Origin: Nemertoderma westbladi
Lineage: Eukaryota > Xenacoelomorpha > Nemertodermatida > Nemertodermatidae
Length of the DNA: 53,631 nt
Assembly (NCBI GenBank): GCA_032718475.1
Contig: JAUCBJ010002158.1
Location: 1-53,631, forward strand
Reading direction: 5' to 3'
The position numbers and the translations under genes are program-made. This document shows, one piece after another, positions 1 to 10,256 of this stretch. The notes beneath the pieces were generated by a model. The model did not search any database and was not told the origin of the DNA. It saw nothing but the letters and a program-made list of their open reading frames with translations. Within the stretch, counting starts at the first letter, position 1; each line of letters begins with the position of its first letter.

Positions 1-174
1 ATATCTAATATATCATATTAAGGTTCCTATTTTTATAAATCTTATTTTTGTAGTAACAATTACGTAATAGCTAGTATATAATAAAAATTCACTCTGAAAA
101 TTAACTCTGAAAATTTATTCACCCTCTCTTACTCAAAATTCTAGAATTACTCAAAATTCTAGAATCAGCTAAAA

Positions 175-189
175 CATATTTATCCACAG
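175..189 (+). promoter_or_regulatory. probable splice acceptor of the PGAP4-like last exon
   Basis: The stretch ending TTTATCCACAG gives an AG exactly before the open frame that matches PGAP4. No ATG in this frame begins a plausible N-terminus, and the frame at 190 begins with GTG, so an internal exon boundary explains the start better than an initiation codon. The pyrimidine tract is short. This is inference from position and frame only. Confidence 0.5.
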
Positions 190-1062
190 GTGAAACAAAG
201 AAACGACACGAAGCTAACCGTATGCGATGCAGGAAGCAAAGAAGATCACATCAAACTTGTCTCAAAATCAGTCAACGTAATAAATATAACCTCGCAAACA
301 CAACTCGATAACTACAATAAACAACAAAACATCGATTACTACTCCTGTCTTAACCAATCACTAGATTACGCGGCTGAATATGTGATAGTACTAGAGGATG
401 ATGCACTGGCCAAAGATAATATTTTCAATAAACTTGATCACATTCTAGATTTCAAAGTGAACCAAAAGATACGCAGAGGTGACCTTGAGGAAGGGCCGGA
501 GTGGCACCTTATCAAACTCTACTGGCCTACCTACTGGCAAGGATTCGGATTTGACCTGTTCCGAATTAACGAATTGCTCAAATGTACAGCAGTATATACC
601 TTGTTCGCCGTATGCATAACATACATTCTAACACAATACTGGCATATGGACATCCAATGGTTGAGATTTATCGCAAGTGTCTCGATATGTTCCCTAATTA
701 TTACTCTGTTAATGGGAAGACAAAATGCCTACCAGTTTCATTTCGTGGAGAACTTTCTACCACACAATGGATATAGGGTGACCCCTGCTTACGAATGCTG
801 CATACCAGCGGTCCTATACCCGTTACGAATGGTTACCCCTTTAGTAAAACATTTGTTCAACGCGGGTCGTACTGGAGAAAAAGCGGTTGATTTATCAATC
901 GATGACTTTGTTGCTAGGCAACGTCCAATAGGGAAACAGTATGCTGTTATACCCCCTCTATTCTCGCATATCGGTCTTATGAGTTCCAATAGATTTAAAA
1001 ATACCTTAAAGGGTTGGGGGTCATGGCAAACTTATCAAAAATATGGAATTACCGTATGTTAA
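190..1062 (+). CDS. PGAP4/TMEM246-like GPI-GalNAc transferase, C-terminal exon (partial)
   Basis: The 290 codons match the C-terminal two thirds of PGAP4 (TMEM246), a Golgi enzyme that adds N-acetylgalactosamine to GPI anchors. Visible features are an acidic VLEDDA motif near residue 67 (the metal/nucleotide-sugar site expected of a GT-A fold) and a KLYWPTYWQGFG segment near 108. Two closely spaced hydrophobic helices lie at about 131-150 and 157-175; in PGAP4 a membrane hairpin interrupts the catalytic domain in this way. The C-terminal block near 235-270 includes PLFSHIGLMSS. The protein ends at TAA 1060-1062. Known animal proteins are about 400 residues, so the N-terminal membrane anchor and first part of the catalytic domain must lie in an exon before the window. 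No frameshift is seen, so the gene may be functional. No canonical AATAAA was seen close downstream. Confidence 0.75.
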   Translation: MKQRNDTKLTVCDAGSKEDHIKLVSKSVNVINITSQTQLDNYNKQQNIDYYSCLNQSLDYAAEYVIVLEDDALAKDNIFNKLDHILDFKVNQKIRRGDLEEGPEWHLIKLYWPTYWQGFGFDLFRINELLKCTAVYTLFAVCITYILTQYWHMDIQWLRFIASVSICSLIITLLMGRQNAYQFHFVENFLPHNGYRVTPAYECCIPAVLYPLRMVTPLVKHLFNAGRTGEKAVDLSIDDFVARQRPIGKQYAVIPPLFSHIGLMSSNRFKNTLKGWGSWQTYQKYGITVC

Positions 1063-1557
1063 TGATGTTACAAAATTACATATTAGTATTATTTTGTATT
1101 TCTAACAAAAGCTACTGTATATTGTATTTCGCCTTTCAAATAATAACAACCAATCATTTATAGTAGTTTTATGGCATAAAATACAAAATACAATGTTCAT
1201 TTAACAAACAGGTTATTGTACTATTTAGCTTGTGACCGAGAATTGCCCAAACCCAGCACCACCCTACAGGAACGACAATAAGACTTGCCGGTGATTGTCA
1301 TCGTAGAATTGAACAGACCCTACTGTACACTGCGGCTACTGTGTACAGTAAGTGCATTGCCTAGAAAAGGGCACAAACAGTAGTGCACATATACAGTACT
1401 GTAAACTTGGGATTGAACCTGCGCCGCCAGCAGGATCTTGGATTAGGTGATCTAAAGCCAGAAGAATAATGGTATGCATTAAAATAATCTATGGGAGGTT
1501 AAAAGGATGGGAGGGGTTAAAAAACACCTTCTAGTCTGTACTGTTGCTTAAGGGCAA

Positions 1558-1592
<35 letters not shown>

Positions 1593-1784
1593 GGGCTAAT
1601 TAACTAAAAACTTTCGTCCCCTTATTTAGGAGACTTCGATTTAGGGGCCTACCCAAATTTATTGACACATTTTTCGAAATTATTAATTTCTACTGGTGAC
1701 CAAAATTTCATCATTTGTGCACAATGATATCGTGAATCGATCCTATTACCAGAATTTTGATAAGTGCTTATGTTTAAAAATGGA

Positions 1785-1917
1785 GTCCGGACAATTGCGA
1801 CCCGGACACAATTGCGACCCGGGCAATAGCGACCCATGTTTTTAAATAAAAATTATGGGTCGCAATTGTCCGGGTCGCAATTGTCCGGGTCGCAATTGCC
1901 CAGGTCGCAATTGTCCT
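1785..1917. repeat. hairpin of inverted 16-bp GGGTCGCAATTGTCC-type units
   Basis: The left arm carries about three units of GGACAATTGCGACCC and the right arm about four of the reverse complement, separated by a short A/T spacer around 1835-1857. The unit contains the palindrome CAATTG. The whole can fold into a hairpin with arms of about 50 bp. It may be a small palindromic MITE or the remnant of two element ends; no flanking target duplication was recognised. Confidence 0.7.
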
Positions 1918-2338
1918 AACATCTTTAAAAATTAATTTAATAAAAAACCCATTTTTTTGCCAAATTTTTACAGATTTTGCCATTTTTGACCAAAAATTCA
2001 CACATTTGGTTAAATATTTCTGCTACAACAATGAAAATCAAAAAAGTTGTCATAGGAGGTGTTAAGCAGCACCCAGTCATAATTTGTGCTAAATTTCACA
2101 CAAATTCGTTCATTTTTAGAAAATCGTTTGCATTTTGAAATTTAAAATTTGCATTCTTCAGAAAACGCATTTAAAGTTTACAGCAACGGTAATTACTGTA
2201 TGTCCATTGAAATGCTAGAATGCACACAACCCAGATGAAAATTTTGTTGCTGGGGTTTTCCAGGTCGGCGATTTCATTTCTAAACTCAGTTTACTCATTG
2301 AACAGAGTCATGTCTGTCTGTCATTGCTGTCGGTCTGT

Positions 2339-2386
2339 CCTACAGCTGAACCTACAGCTGAACCTACAGCTGAACCTACAGCTGAA
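2339..2386. repeat. 12-bp tandem repeat, 4 units
   Basis: CCTACAGCTGAA is repeated four times with no visible variation. It lies in non-coding DNA. Confidence 0.9.
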
Positions 2387-2539
2387 CAGACAAACAGATT
2401 GATGACATCAAATATGAAAACTGACATCGGAAATGAAATCACCAACCATGAAACCCCATAACAAAATAACACAGATCGCTGCACAGACAGAAAAATCGGT
2501 TTAACTCACTCATCCGTTATTGTTGTTGTTTTATCTATT

Positions 2540-2757
2540 CTGGGACTTCCAGCAGCACGTGAATAAATAAACCAGCACGTTAACTAGTCTGGGGCTTCGA
2601 GCAGCACGTGAAAAACTAAGCTACTGGTTAACTAGTCTGGGGATTCGAGCAGCACGTGAACAACTAAGCTGACTGGTTAACTAGTCTGGGGGTTCGAGCA
2701 GCACGTGAACAACTAAGCTGACTGGTTACCTAGACTGGGACTTCGACCGTTCGAGCA
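2540..2757. repeat. 49-bp minisatellite, about 4.4 units
   Basis: Units start near 2540, 2590, 2638, 2687 and 2736, each opening with CTGGGRNTTC. The four full units include GAGCAGCACGTGAA or a close variant, so each carries a CACGTG palindrome. Unit length varies from 48 to 50 bp. Confidence 0.85.
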
Positions 2758-3210
2758 AAATTGAAAATTGAGGGGGGGGGGGGGGGGGGGGGGATTTGGC
2801 TTAACTTCTATCCCAGTAAAATGTAAAGAACATTTATTATTTGCTTGTATCAGTTATAATTACATCAGAACATTATAATTATAACAATTATATACACTTA
2901 TACCTAGTATATTAATAGTAGATTTTAAGTAGATAGATGATAGATAGGCGCTGTGAATTGATATATTTTTGGGGGTTAATTCTAATTACAGAATTATAAT
3001 ATATTCATTACCATTACAAACTGTACACAGTGTGCTGCAGTATGTACGTGGGTACGTACTTAAAGGTCAAGGAGCTAGAGCTGTAGACTTCATAATGTAA
3101 ACTTCAGGCCTACAGACATATTATCTTATTTAGGTCTACTAAGAAATATTGCGTAGTGTAATTCATAAGAATTATATACAGCTGTACAGCAGAGAATTGA
3201 TAGTAAAATA

Positions 3211-5066
3211 CAGTCGGGGTCTCAAAGTGCATCTGTTCTTTGAGATTTTCTCAAAGTTTTTCTAAAAGTGTCTAAAAGTCATTACATTACTCCCAACGGC
3301 CGCTTTGAATTCTTGTAGACACTTTTAGTTGGGAATCTCAAAGTGATTTCCTGCTTTTAGGCACTTTGAATTCTTTGAATTCTTTGAGAAATTTCACTTT
3401 GAGGTAGTTTGCGGCACTTTTAATTCTTTGAGAAAATAAACTCCGAGGTATTCCTGATTGACAGCTCGTGGTAAGTTAACTGAGAGGCAGAGGCATTCTC
3501 GGGGAACAATATTATGCGGGCAACAAAGTGATACTTGTGTGCTGGCCAGTTGTTGCATAGAAGCTATATTCCCATTAATTTATCAAATTGAGGTTCCTGA
3601 GGTCATATATAATATAATATTAACAATTGATATAAGAGAAACTGCACTGCAGTTTCTCTGTGTATACGCAGTTTCATTATAATGACTTAAAGAAGCTGTT
3701 GGGAGAAAGCTTGTAATAACATTTGTTATTCATTTCATTAGTCACCTCAGGTCAAACCGTACTACCTTAACTGTTTAATTAATATGATAACTATGTTGAC
3801 GAGAGCGCGAGAATTCCTTCTTAAAAACTAAGAAAGGCTTTCGAATTTCAAGTACGATAGAACGGCTATAATCTTGTGTTGTTTTAGCTTAATAGAGATA
3901 TTAAAATATCCCCTGCCGCTGGCGTTTATATTTGAGCATATTTTAAATGTTTGCCTCATATTCAATTGATGTGTACCGCCTTCTGGCCAAGCGGCACCCA
4001 GTTTAAACTATCAATCACAGCTAGTGAGTAGCGACCCACCGACGGCGACCTTCAAACAAACAGGTGCAGAGCCGGAAAGAACTGTCACATGCTTTGCTTG
4101 GTGTACCATTTGATTACATAATAGATTTTGGCAGACTGGGCGGTCGCTCTGACCATATGCTTTGCGCACCAACAATGCCTAAAACATCTATGGGAACAGC
4201 CAATTAGTGCGCTTGAATCATTTATCTTTATTCCTGCCTCTATCGTTATTCTTTACTTTGTATAACACAATTTACAGTGCGGCAAAGTATGGCTGGTTGA
4301 CCATTGAAATGCATTGGTAAAGGTATTCGGCGTTCACGTGGGCTAAACAAATTTAAACAGTACAGTTTTTGCACTATATATTAAAATAGACAGGGCAGGG
4401 CAACAGACAAACTGTCTATGACACAAATACCAACACATTCCGATAGCCCGCAATTATGGCGTCTCTAAAGAGTCCAAATATAAATTAATAAAATCATCTA
4501 TGAAACAATAAAAATACCTACAAAAAATACTGCTGTATTAAATATTAGTTACTGCAGTAACATATAACAATTACTGCAGTAACAAATATTTATTACTGCA
4601 GTAATAAATACTTATTACTGCAATAATCAATATTAATAAATCAATAAATAATTGAATAAAAATTTATACTGCAGTAATCAATATCAATAAATAATTGAAT
4701 ACAAATTTATACTGCAGTAACAAATTATTTGTACTGCAGAAAAAGACAATTTTTTATTACTGCAGTAAGTTTAATTCTTACTTTCAGTAACAAATATTTA
4801 TTACTGCAGTATTTTTTGGAGGCATCTTTATTGTTTCATATAGGTTTTTATTACTTATATTTTACCCTATAGTCAAAGTCAATATACCCCATACCATAGC
4901 CAGCTTCAGGCAGGACTGTATGAAATGACTGACAGTACTACTTTGAAATCTTTGAAATCTTTGAGGAAACACTTTGTCATTTTCTTGGACCACTTTTAGA
5001 AATTTGAGACACTTTTAGTTCTTTGATAAAATCTCAAAGAACAGATGCACTTTGAGACCCCGACTG
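3211..5066. mobile_element. non-autonomous TIR DNA transposon, CAGTCGGGG ends
   Basis: The left end begins CAGTCGGGGTCTCAAAGTGC and its reverse complement ends at 5066; the terminal inverted repeat is identical for about 39 bp. Inside both ends lie repeated CTCAAAG/CTTTGAG and CACTTTTAG words, a subterminal array. No transposase frame is visible, so it is non-autonomous. It contains a nested 338 bp element at 4501-4838. No exact target duplication was found: the flanks AAATA and TATAT do not match. The CAGT start resembles the elements at 17054, 19844 and 21740. Superfamily is not assigned; 5-bp duplications in its relatives would fit some hAT-like groups. Confidence 0.8.
4501..4838. mobile_element. 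338-bp MITE-like element with TTACTGCAGTAA palindromes
   Basis: Imperfect terminal inverted repeats (TGAAACAATAAA at the left end, the reverse complement at the right) enclose about eight or nine copies of the palindrome TTACTGCAGTAA or one-base variants, spread along an AT-rich interior. Flanking TA dinucleotides are present on both sides, compatible with a TA target. It is nested in the 3211-5066 element and is therefore younger than it. Confidence 0.75.
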
Positions 5067-5602
5067 TATATCGCAGGTAGGCCTACTGTAATAACAATAG
5101 GTGTATAATGCCTCTGCCTATACTGCTATATTTGTCTATGACATATAATATGATAAAATATTATTATGAATGAACATTCTTACTCTTAGTAACTCGTGAC
5201 AAAATACAATCTGACAATGCGCTACTAACTCAGAAACTGTAATCCTAAATGCGGAACTTAAACCGAAACAGGGAATAGTACAATGTGGACTTTGTAGTGA
5301 CACATTTGGCAGTCAGTGCGATATAATTTCAATTTCTCATGTACAAGCAAATCACGGTATTGCATGTTCAGTACAAGCGGTAATTCGGTTATTCAACTGT
5401 TCAACAATTAACAAACGGCTACTCAACGTCCATTTTTAGTTATTAGCGTGACGGTAATACAAATTACGCAAAGTGAACCTTTACTACATTCACAATTTTC
5501 TATTCATTCACGAAATATAACGAAAATTGAACGTTCATTTAATCCATGGTACGTTCAGTTCAGCAGTTAATTATATTTGCTACCTGGGTTACTCTATTCA
5601 TA
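5067..5602. other. no feature recognised
   Basis: AT-rich DNA without a supportable reading frame, tandem repeat or element end. Confidence 0.5.
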
Positions 5603-5910
5603 TATTCAATGTTAAAACAGATTTGAATTTACCGCCAAAATATAGGTGGCAGATCTGATCTGCCACCCTTTCCAGTACAAATTGCATGTCTTTCAATCAT
5701 TTAAATTTCCCGCGCTATGGAGCAGGGTGGCACCTTTTAGGGACTTGTCTCTATTAATGTATTCAATGTTAAAACAGATTTGAATTTACCGCCAATATAT
5801 AGGTGGCAGATCTGATCTGCCACCCTTTCCAGTACAAATAACATGTCTTTGAATCATTTGAATTTCCCGCGCTATGGAGCAGGGTGGCACCTTTTAGGGA
5901 CTTGTCTTAT
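5603..5910. repeat. 157-bp tandem duplication containing a 23-bp palindrome
   Basis: Two copies with a period of about 157 bp, both containing the near-perfect palindrome GGTGGCAGATCTGATCTGCC (followed by ACC) and the block CCCGCGCTATGGAGCAGGGTGG. They differ at only a few positions. Confidence 0.85.
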
Positions 5911-7303
5911 TACAGTACAGCAGTATTATACTTTGTAATGTAGGGCAGTAGGGAAGGGCCTGTAATGCTGTACAGCTGCAAGCTGTAGCCTGTAGGCCTA
6001 GGCTGGCGGTGGAGGCTATTCCAGTATTCAGCTATTGGTGTATTGCAGAACTGGCGACTGTGTGTGTTCCAGTGTTCGTGTGTTTAAATTTACAGTACAG
6101 CAGTACCGGTTCACGGTTACTGGGCTGCTGGGTCTGTGGGTTAGGACAGTAGGAGTAGGACTACACTACACAGTCAGGCTGCCCGGGCCCGCTGCCGGCT
6201 CAAGACTCTGGAACAATGGTAATTCGTCCAATTTAATTTACATTACACCCAGAATGTATCCGCGGAAAACAGGTAAACGCTCTCCAGCTCTCAGCAGAGT
6301 GAAATTTCTCAATAGAAAACAATGCTAAATTTCATTTGAAATCTGGCAGTGACATTTTCAATTTTTATAGACCTAGGGCCTATCAGCCTATTGGCATTCT
6401 AAAAATTACTGAATTATGCCATTAGAATAGAATAGAGTCGCCATAAAATTCCGCATAAATTTACTTGAGAATTAGAATCTCACTGTCACACTGTGTGCTG
6501 TGCACTGCTGCACTGTTCTGCTGTTGGGATAACTACCGTCAGCCTTCAGACCGTAGGCCTATCTTTAATATTACAGTATTAAAAATGAAAATCGGTCACA
6601 TTATCAGATTATGTCCGAAAACGTGAATTACATCGTCAATCAGTCAATGTGTCCTGTCCTGTCTGCCTGTTACAATTTTTAGCTGAGCTCCAGCCAGCCA
6701 GCTGCCAGCCAGACTGCCAACCAAAGTAACCAGCAGACTGGCAGACCAGTCAGCCAGTGCTGCAGTGCAGCAGTATTCCTAACATCTGTACCGGTACTTT
6801 GTCGCGGTCGGTACCGGTAGCGGTACTACAGTACTATGTCCAGGGATGTTAAAAGAACAATTTTTTAAAAACTGAATTGTTCTTTGATATAAAAGAACAC
6901 AAAAGAACATTAAAAGACCATAAAAGAACATAAAAGAACATTTATATTGTATTTAGTATCAAGTGTTAGCTAAATATAATTGATTCTTATAATGCGGTGT
7001 ATTACATAAACAGGTTATGAGTTACCGGTAAACAAGCCCACGTACAGTATGGGGCATTCCTCACTCAGTCACTCCTATTCAACCCTTGTCTAATGGAACA
7101 AAATAAGCCCACGTAGAGTATGGGGCGTTCCTCACCCGCATCCAACCCTTGTCTAATGAAACAAAATAAGCCCACGTAGAGTATGGCCCTATGGGGCATT
7201 CCTCATTCACACCCAATCCTTGTCGTCTAATGAAATAAAATAAATAAACCCCTGTTGTTTATTGTTCATAAATTCAACCTAACTGGGTGTATTAATTACT
7301 ATA
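5911..7303. other. non-coding stretch with two tandem arrays
   Basis: Contains a short array of ATAAAAGAAC-type units at about 6888-6945. A second array at about 7034-7240 has three diverged units (68-75 bp) of GCCCACGTA, AGTATGGGGC, TTCCTCA, CCCTTGTCTAATG. A 97-codon open frame at 6035-6328 has no ATG at its start and no recognisable domain; I do not support it as a gene. Confidence 0.6.
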
Positions 7304-10256
7304 GGGTCATTCCATGCTAATTCGACCAATTGGTGTGGCAAGGGTCGGAAATTTTTGACGAAATTTTAACCACTTATCAATTCTAGTGAAAAAACGATGT
7401 GGTGAAAATTTCAGCCGATTTGGTTTAGCCGTTCTCGAAATATTGATGTTTTAAATTTGGCGAAATTCCAAAAACCAGTGAAGTACATTATTTGAAGTGG
7501 TGTCTACAGTTGATCTGATTATCAGTTTAATGTCAATTGTATGTGATTCTAAATAAACGATGCCTGAACTTCAATATTTTTAATACTAAATGAATAAACT
7601 ATTAATCAGAAAGTTGTCAGACGATTTCAAATTTGCCTCAAAAATGCGAATTTTTGAAAAATCTCCACATTTGAGCCCTCAGTACATTAGTCTGACAACT
7701 AGTTTATCTGTTATTTTAGTTTTACCGGTTAGAGTGACTCATAATGATTCGAATCATATAACTTTAGTAGTTAAACTGATAATCAGATAGTCTGTATGAC
7801 TGAATATCTGAGTGAAGAATCTGAAAAATGTCAAAAAATGCAATATTGGAGGCTCTGATGGAAAGCTCTGATTATAGCTATGTTTACGAGCTGTTTTACC
7901 TGACATCTTTGACACAAAATGAGGGCCATGTCAAAATTTGAAGAGTAAACTAGATGTTCTAGAGCAAGCGTGTATGACTCATTTTAAAATTCTAATAAAT
8001 TAAAATTTTAAATGGTCCTCAAGGTGGTCTGACAATTAGTTTTTTTGATAAAAATACATTTTTTCAAACGATATCAGGGCAGAAGACTATATTTCAAAAT
8101 TTAAAGCAAAAACTAACAGTCAGACCCATTATCTGACCTACTATTGAATTATTTCGAGTAAGTATCTGATCACGTGCTGCTCGAATTCTCGCTCGCTCGA
8201 TATAAATCTATTTTATATAAGTATAACAACCAGTATAACAATACATTAATTCGAAATATAAATCAAAACAGCCAGACAAACAAAATATAATTCGTTTTTG
8301 ATGTTAAGTAATAGTAGGCCAAATAATAATTAAAATTAATTAAATTAATATTTGGTAAACGGATAGATTTTTCAAACGATGTAATAATGACAAAAATACT
8401 TCGTAATATAAAGCAACAACAGCCAGACACATATATTATTAGTTCGGATTAGTATAAGAAATTAATTAGGCCCCTAGTATAAAAATCACAGCTGCTCATT
8501 GGCCGAGAGCCGAATGCGTGTATGACGAGGCCTACTCTACTATGCCAAGTTAAGTGGGGTATCACAATAAAAAAATATTAAATTCGAATAGTACAGTACA
8601 TATAAATTTATCCGAACAGTATAAGGCCTTAATGAACTAAACAATTCTCTAGTGTGACCTTCATTTATGAAATGATCAACAGTACTGGTATATAAATGAT
8701 ATACGGTAATTAATATGGTGATAATTTACTTAACTACTCTTAAGCTGAACTAGTTTTATTGTTATATTTTGAAAATTGTAATTTTTTATGTATTAATTAC
8801 CATATATCATTGAAAAATATATGTACATGTTACAAAAACTATCAGTATTGTTGTGCAATAACCGACCAAAATTTATATACCAGTACTGTTGATCAGTTCA
8901 TAAATGAAGGTCACACTAGAGAATTGTGTAGTTCATTAAGGCCTTATACTGTTCGGATTTAATATTTTTTTATTGTGATACCCCACTTAACTTAGCATAG
9001 TAGAGTAGGCCTCGTCATACAGGCATTCGGCTCTGGGCCAATGAGCGAGCAGCTGTTTTTTTTATACTAGGGGCCTAATTAATATCTTATACTAATCCGA
9101 AGTAATAATATATGTGTCTGGCTGTTGTTGTTTTATATTACGAAGTATTTTTGTCATTATTACATCGTTTGAAAAATGTATCCGTTTACCAAAACTTGCC
9201 GTATTGCGGCATTTTTAATTAATTTTAATTATTATTTGGCCTACTATTACTTAACATAAAAAACGAATTATATTTTGTTTGTCTGGCTGTTTTGATTTAT
9301 AATTCGAATTAATGTATTGTTATACTGTTATATTGTAATAGTAGTTGGATAAAATAGATTTATATCGAGCGAGCGAGAATTCGAGCAGCACGTGATCAGA
9401 TACTTACTCGAAATAATTCAATAGTAGGTCAGATAATGGGTCTGACTGTTAGTTTTTGCTTTAAATTTTGAAATATAGTCTTCTGCCCAGATATCGTTTG
9501 AAAAAATGTATTTTTATCAAAAAACTAATTGTCAGACTACCTTGGGGACCATTTAAAATTTTAATTTATTATAATTTTAAAATGAGTCATACACGCTCTA
9601 GAATATCTAGTTTACTCTTCAAATTTTGACATGGCGCTCATTTTGTGTCAAAGATGTCAGGTAAAAAAGCTCATGAACATAGCTATAATCAGAGCTCTCC
9701 ACCAGAGCCTCCAATATTGCATTTTTTGACATTTTTCAGATTCTTCACCCAGATATTCAGTCATACAGACTATCTGATAATCAGTTTACCTACTAAAGTT
9801 ATATAATTCGAATCATTATGAGTCACTCTAACCGGGAAAACTAAAATAACAGATAAACTAGTTGTCAGACTAATGTACTGAGGTCTCAAATGTGGACATT
9901 TTTCAAAAATTCGCATTTTTGAGGCAAATTTGAAATCGTCTGACAACTTTCTGATTAATAGTTTATTCATTTAGTAATAAAAATATTGAAGTTCAGGCAT
10001 CGTTTATTTAGAATCACATACAATTAACATTAAACTGATAATCAGATCAACTGCAGACACCACTTCAAATAATGTACTTCACTGGTTTTTGGAATTTCGC
10101 CAAATTTAAAACATCAATATTTCGAGAACGGCTAAACCAAATCGGCTGAAATTTTCACCACATCGTTTTTTCACTAGAATTGATATGTGGTTAAAATTTC
10201 GTCAAAAATTTCCGACCCTTGCCACACCGATTGGTCGAATTAGCATGGAATGACCC
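7304..10256. mobile_element. 2.95-kb foldback element with about 1.4-kb inverted arms
   Basis: The ends are perfect inverted copies beginning GGGTCATTCCATGCTAATTC. The two arms, about 7304-8697 and 8872-10256, stay highly similar throughout with small indels, and shorter inner pairing continues around 8700-8725 and 8785-8810, leaving a central loop of under 100 bp. The matching open frames at 7590-7790 (+) and 9770-9970 (-) are products of this symmetry. No transposase frame is seen. No clear target duplication was found: the left flank is CTATA and the right flank is the first base of the minisatellite. It could be a foldback transposon or an inverted duplication of a smaller element. Confidence 0.75.

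Larger units (their letters stand above)
1063..3210. other. non-coding AT-rich stretch with simple repeats
   Basis: No convincing reading frame is present after the PGAP4 stop. The interval holds two pure G runs (1558-1590, 33 G; 2772-2793, 22 G), an inverted-repeat hairpin (1785-1917), a 12-bp tandem repeat (2339-2386) and a 49-bp tandem repeat (2540-2757). The rest, including the likely 3' UTR of the PGAP4-like gene, shows nothing I can name. Confidence 0.6.

Noticed and set aside
6035-6328. 97-codon open frame
   Set aside because: It begins at GTG, has no ATG near the start and no recognisable family pattern.
7590-7790. 66-codon frame mirrored at 9770-9970 on the other strand
   Set aside because: The pair is produced by the inverted repeat; the peptide is not recognisable and too short to support.
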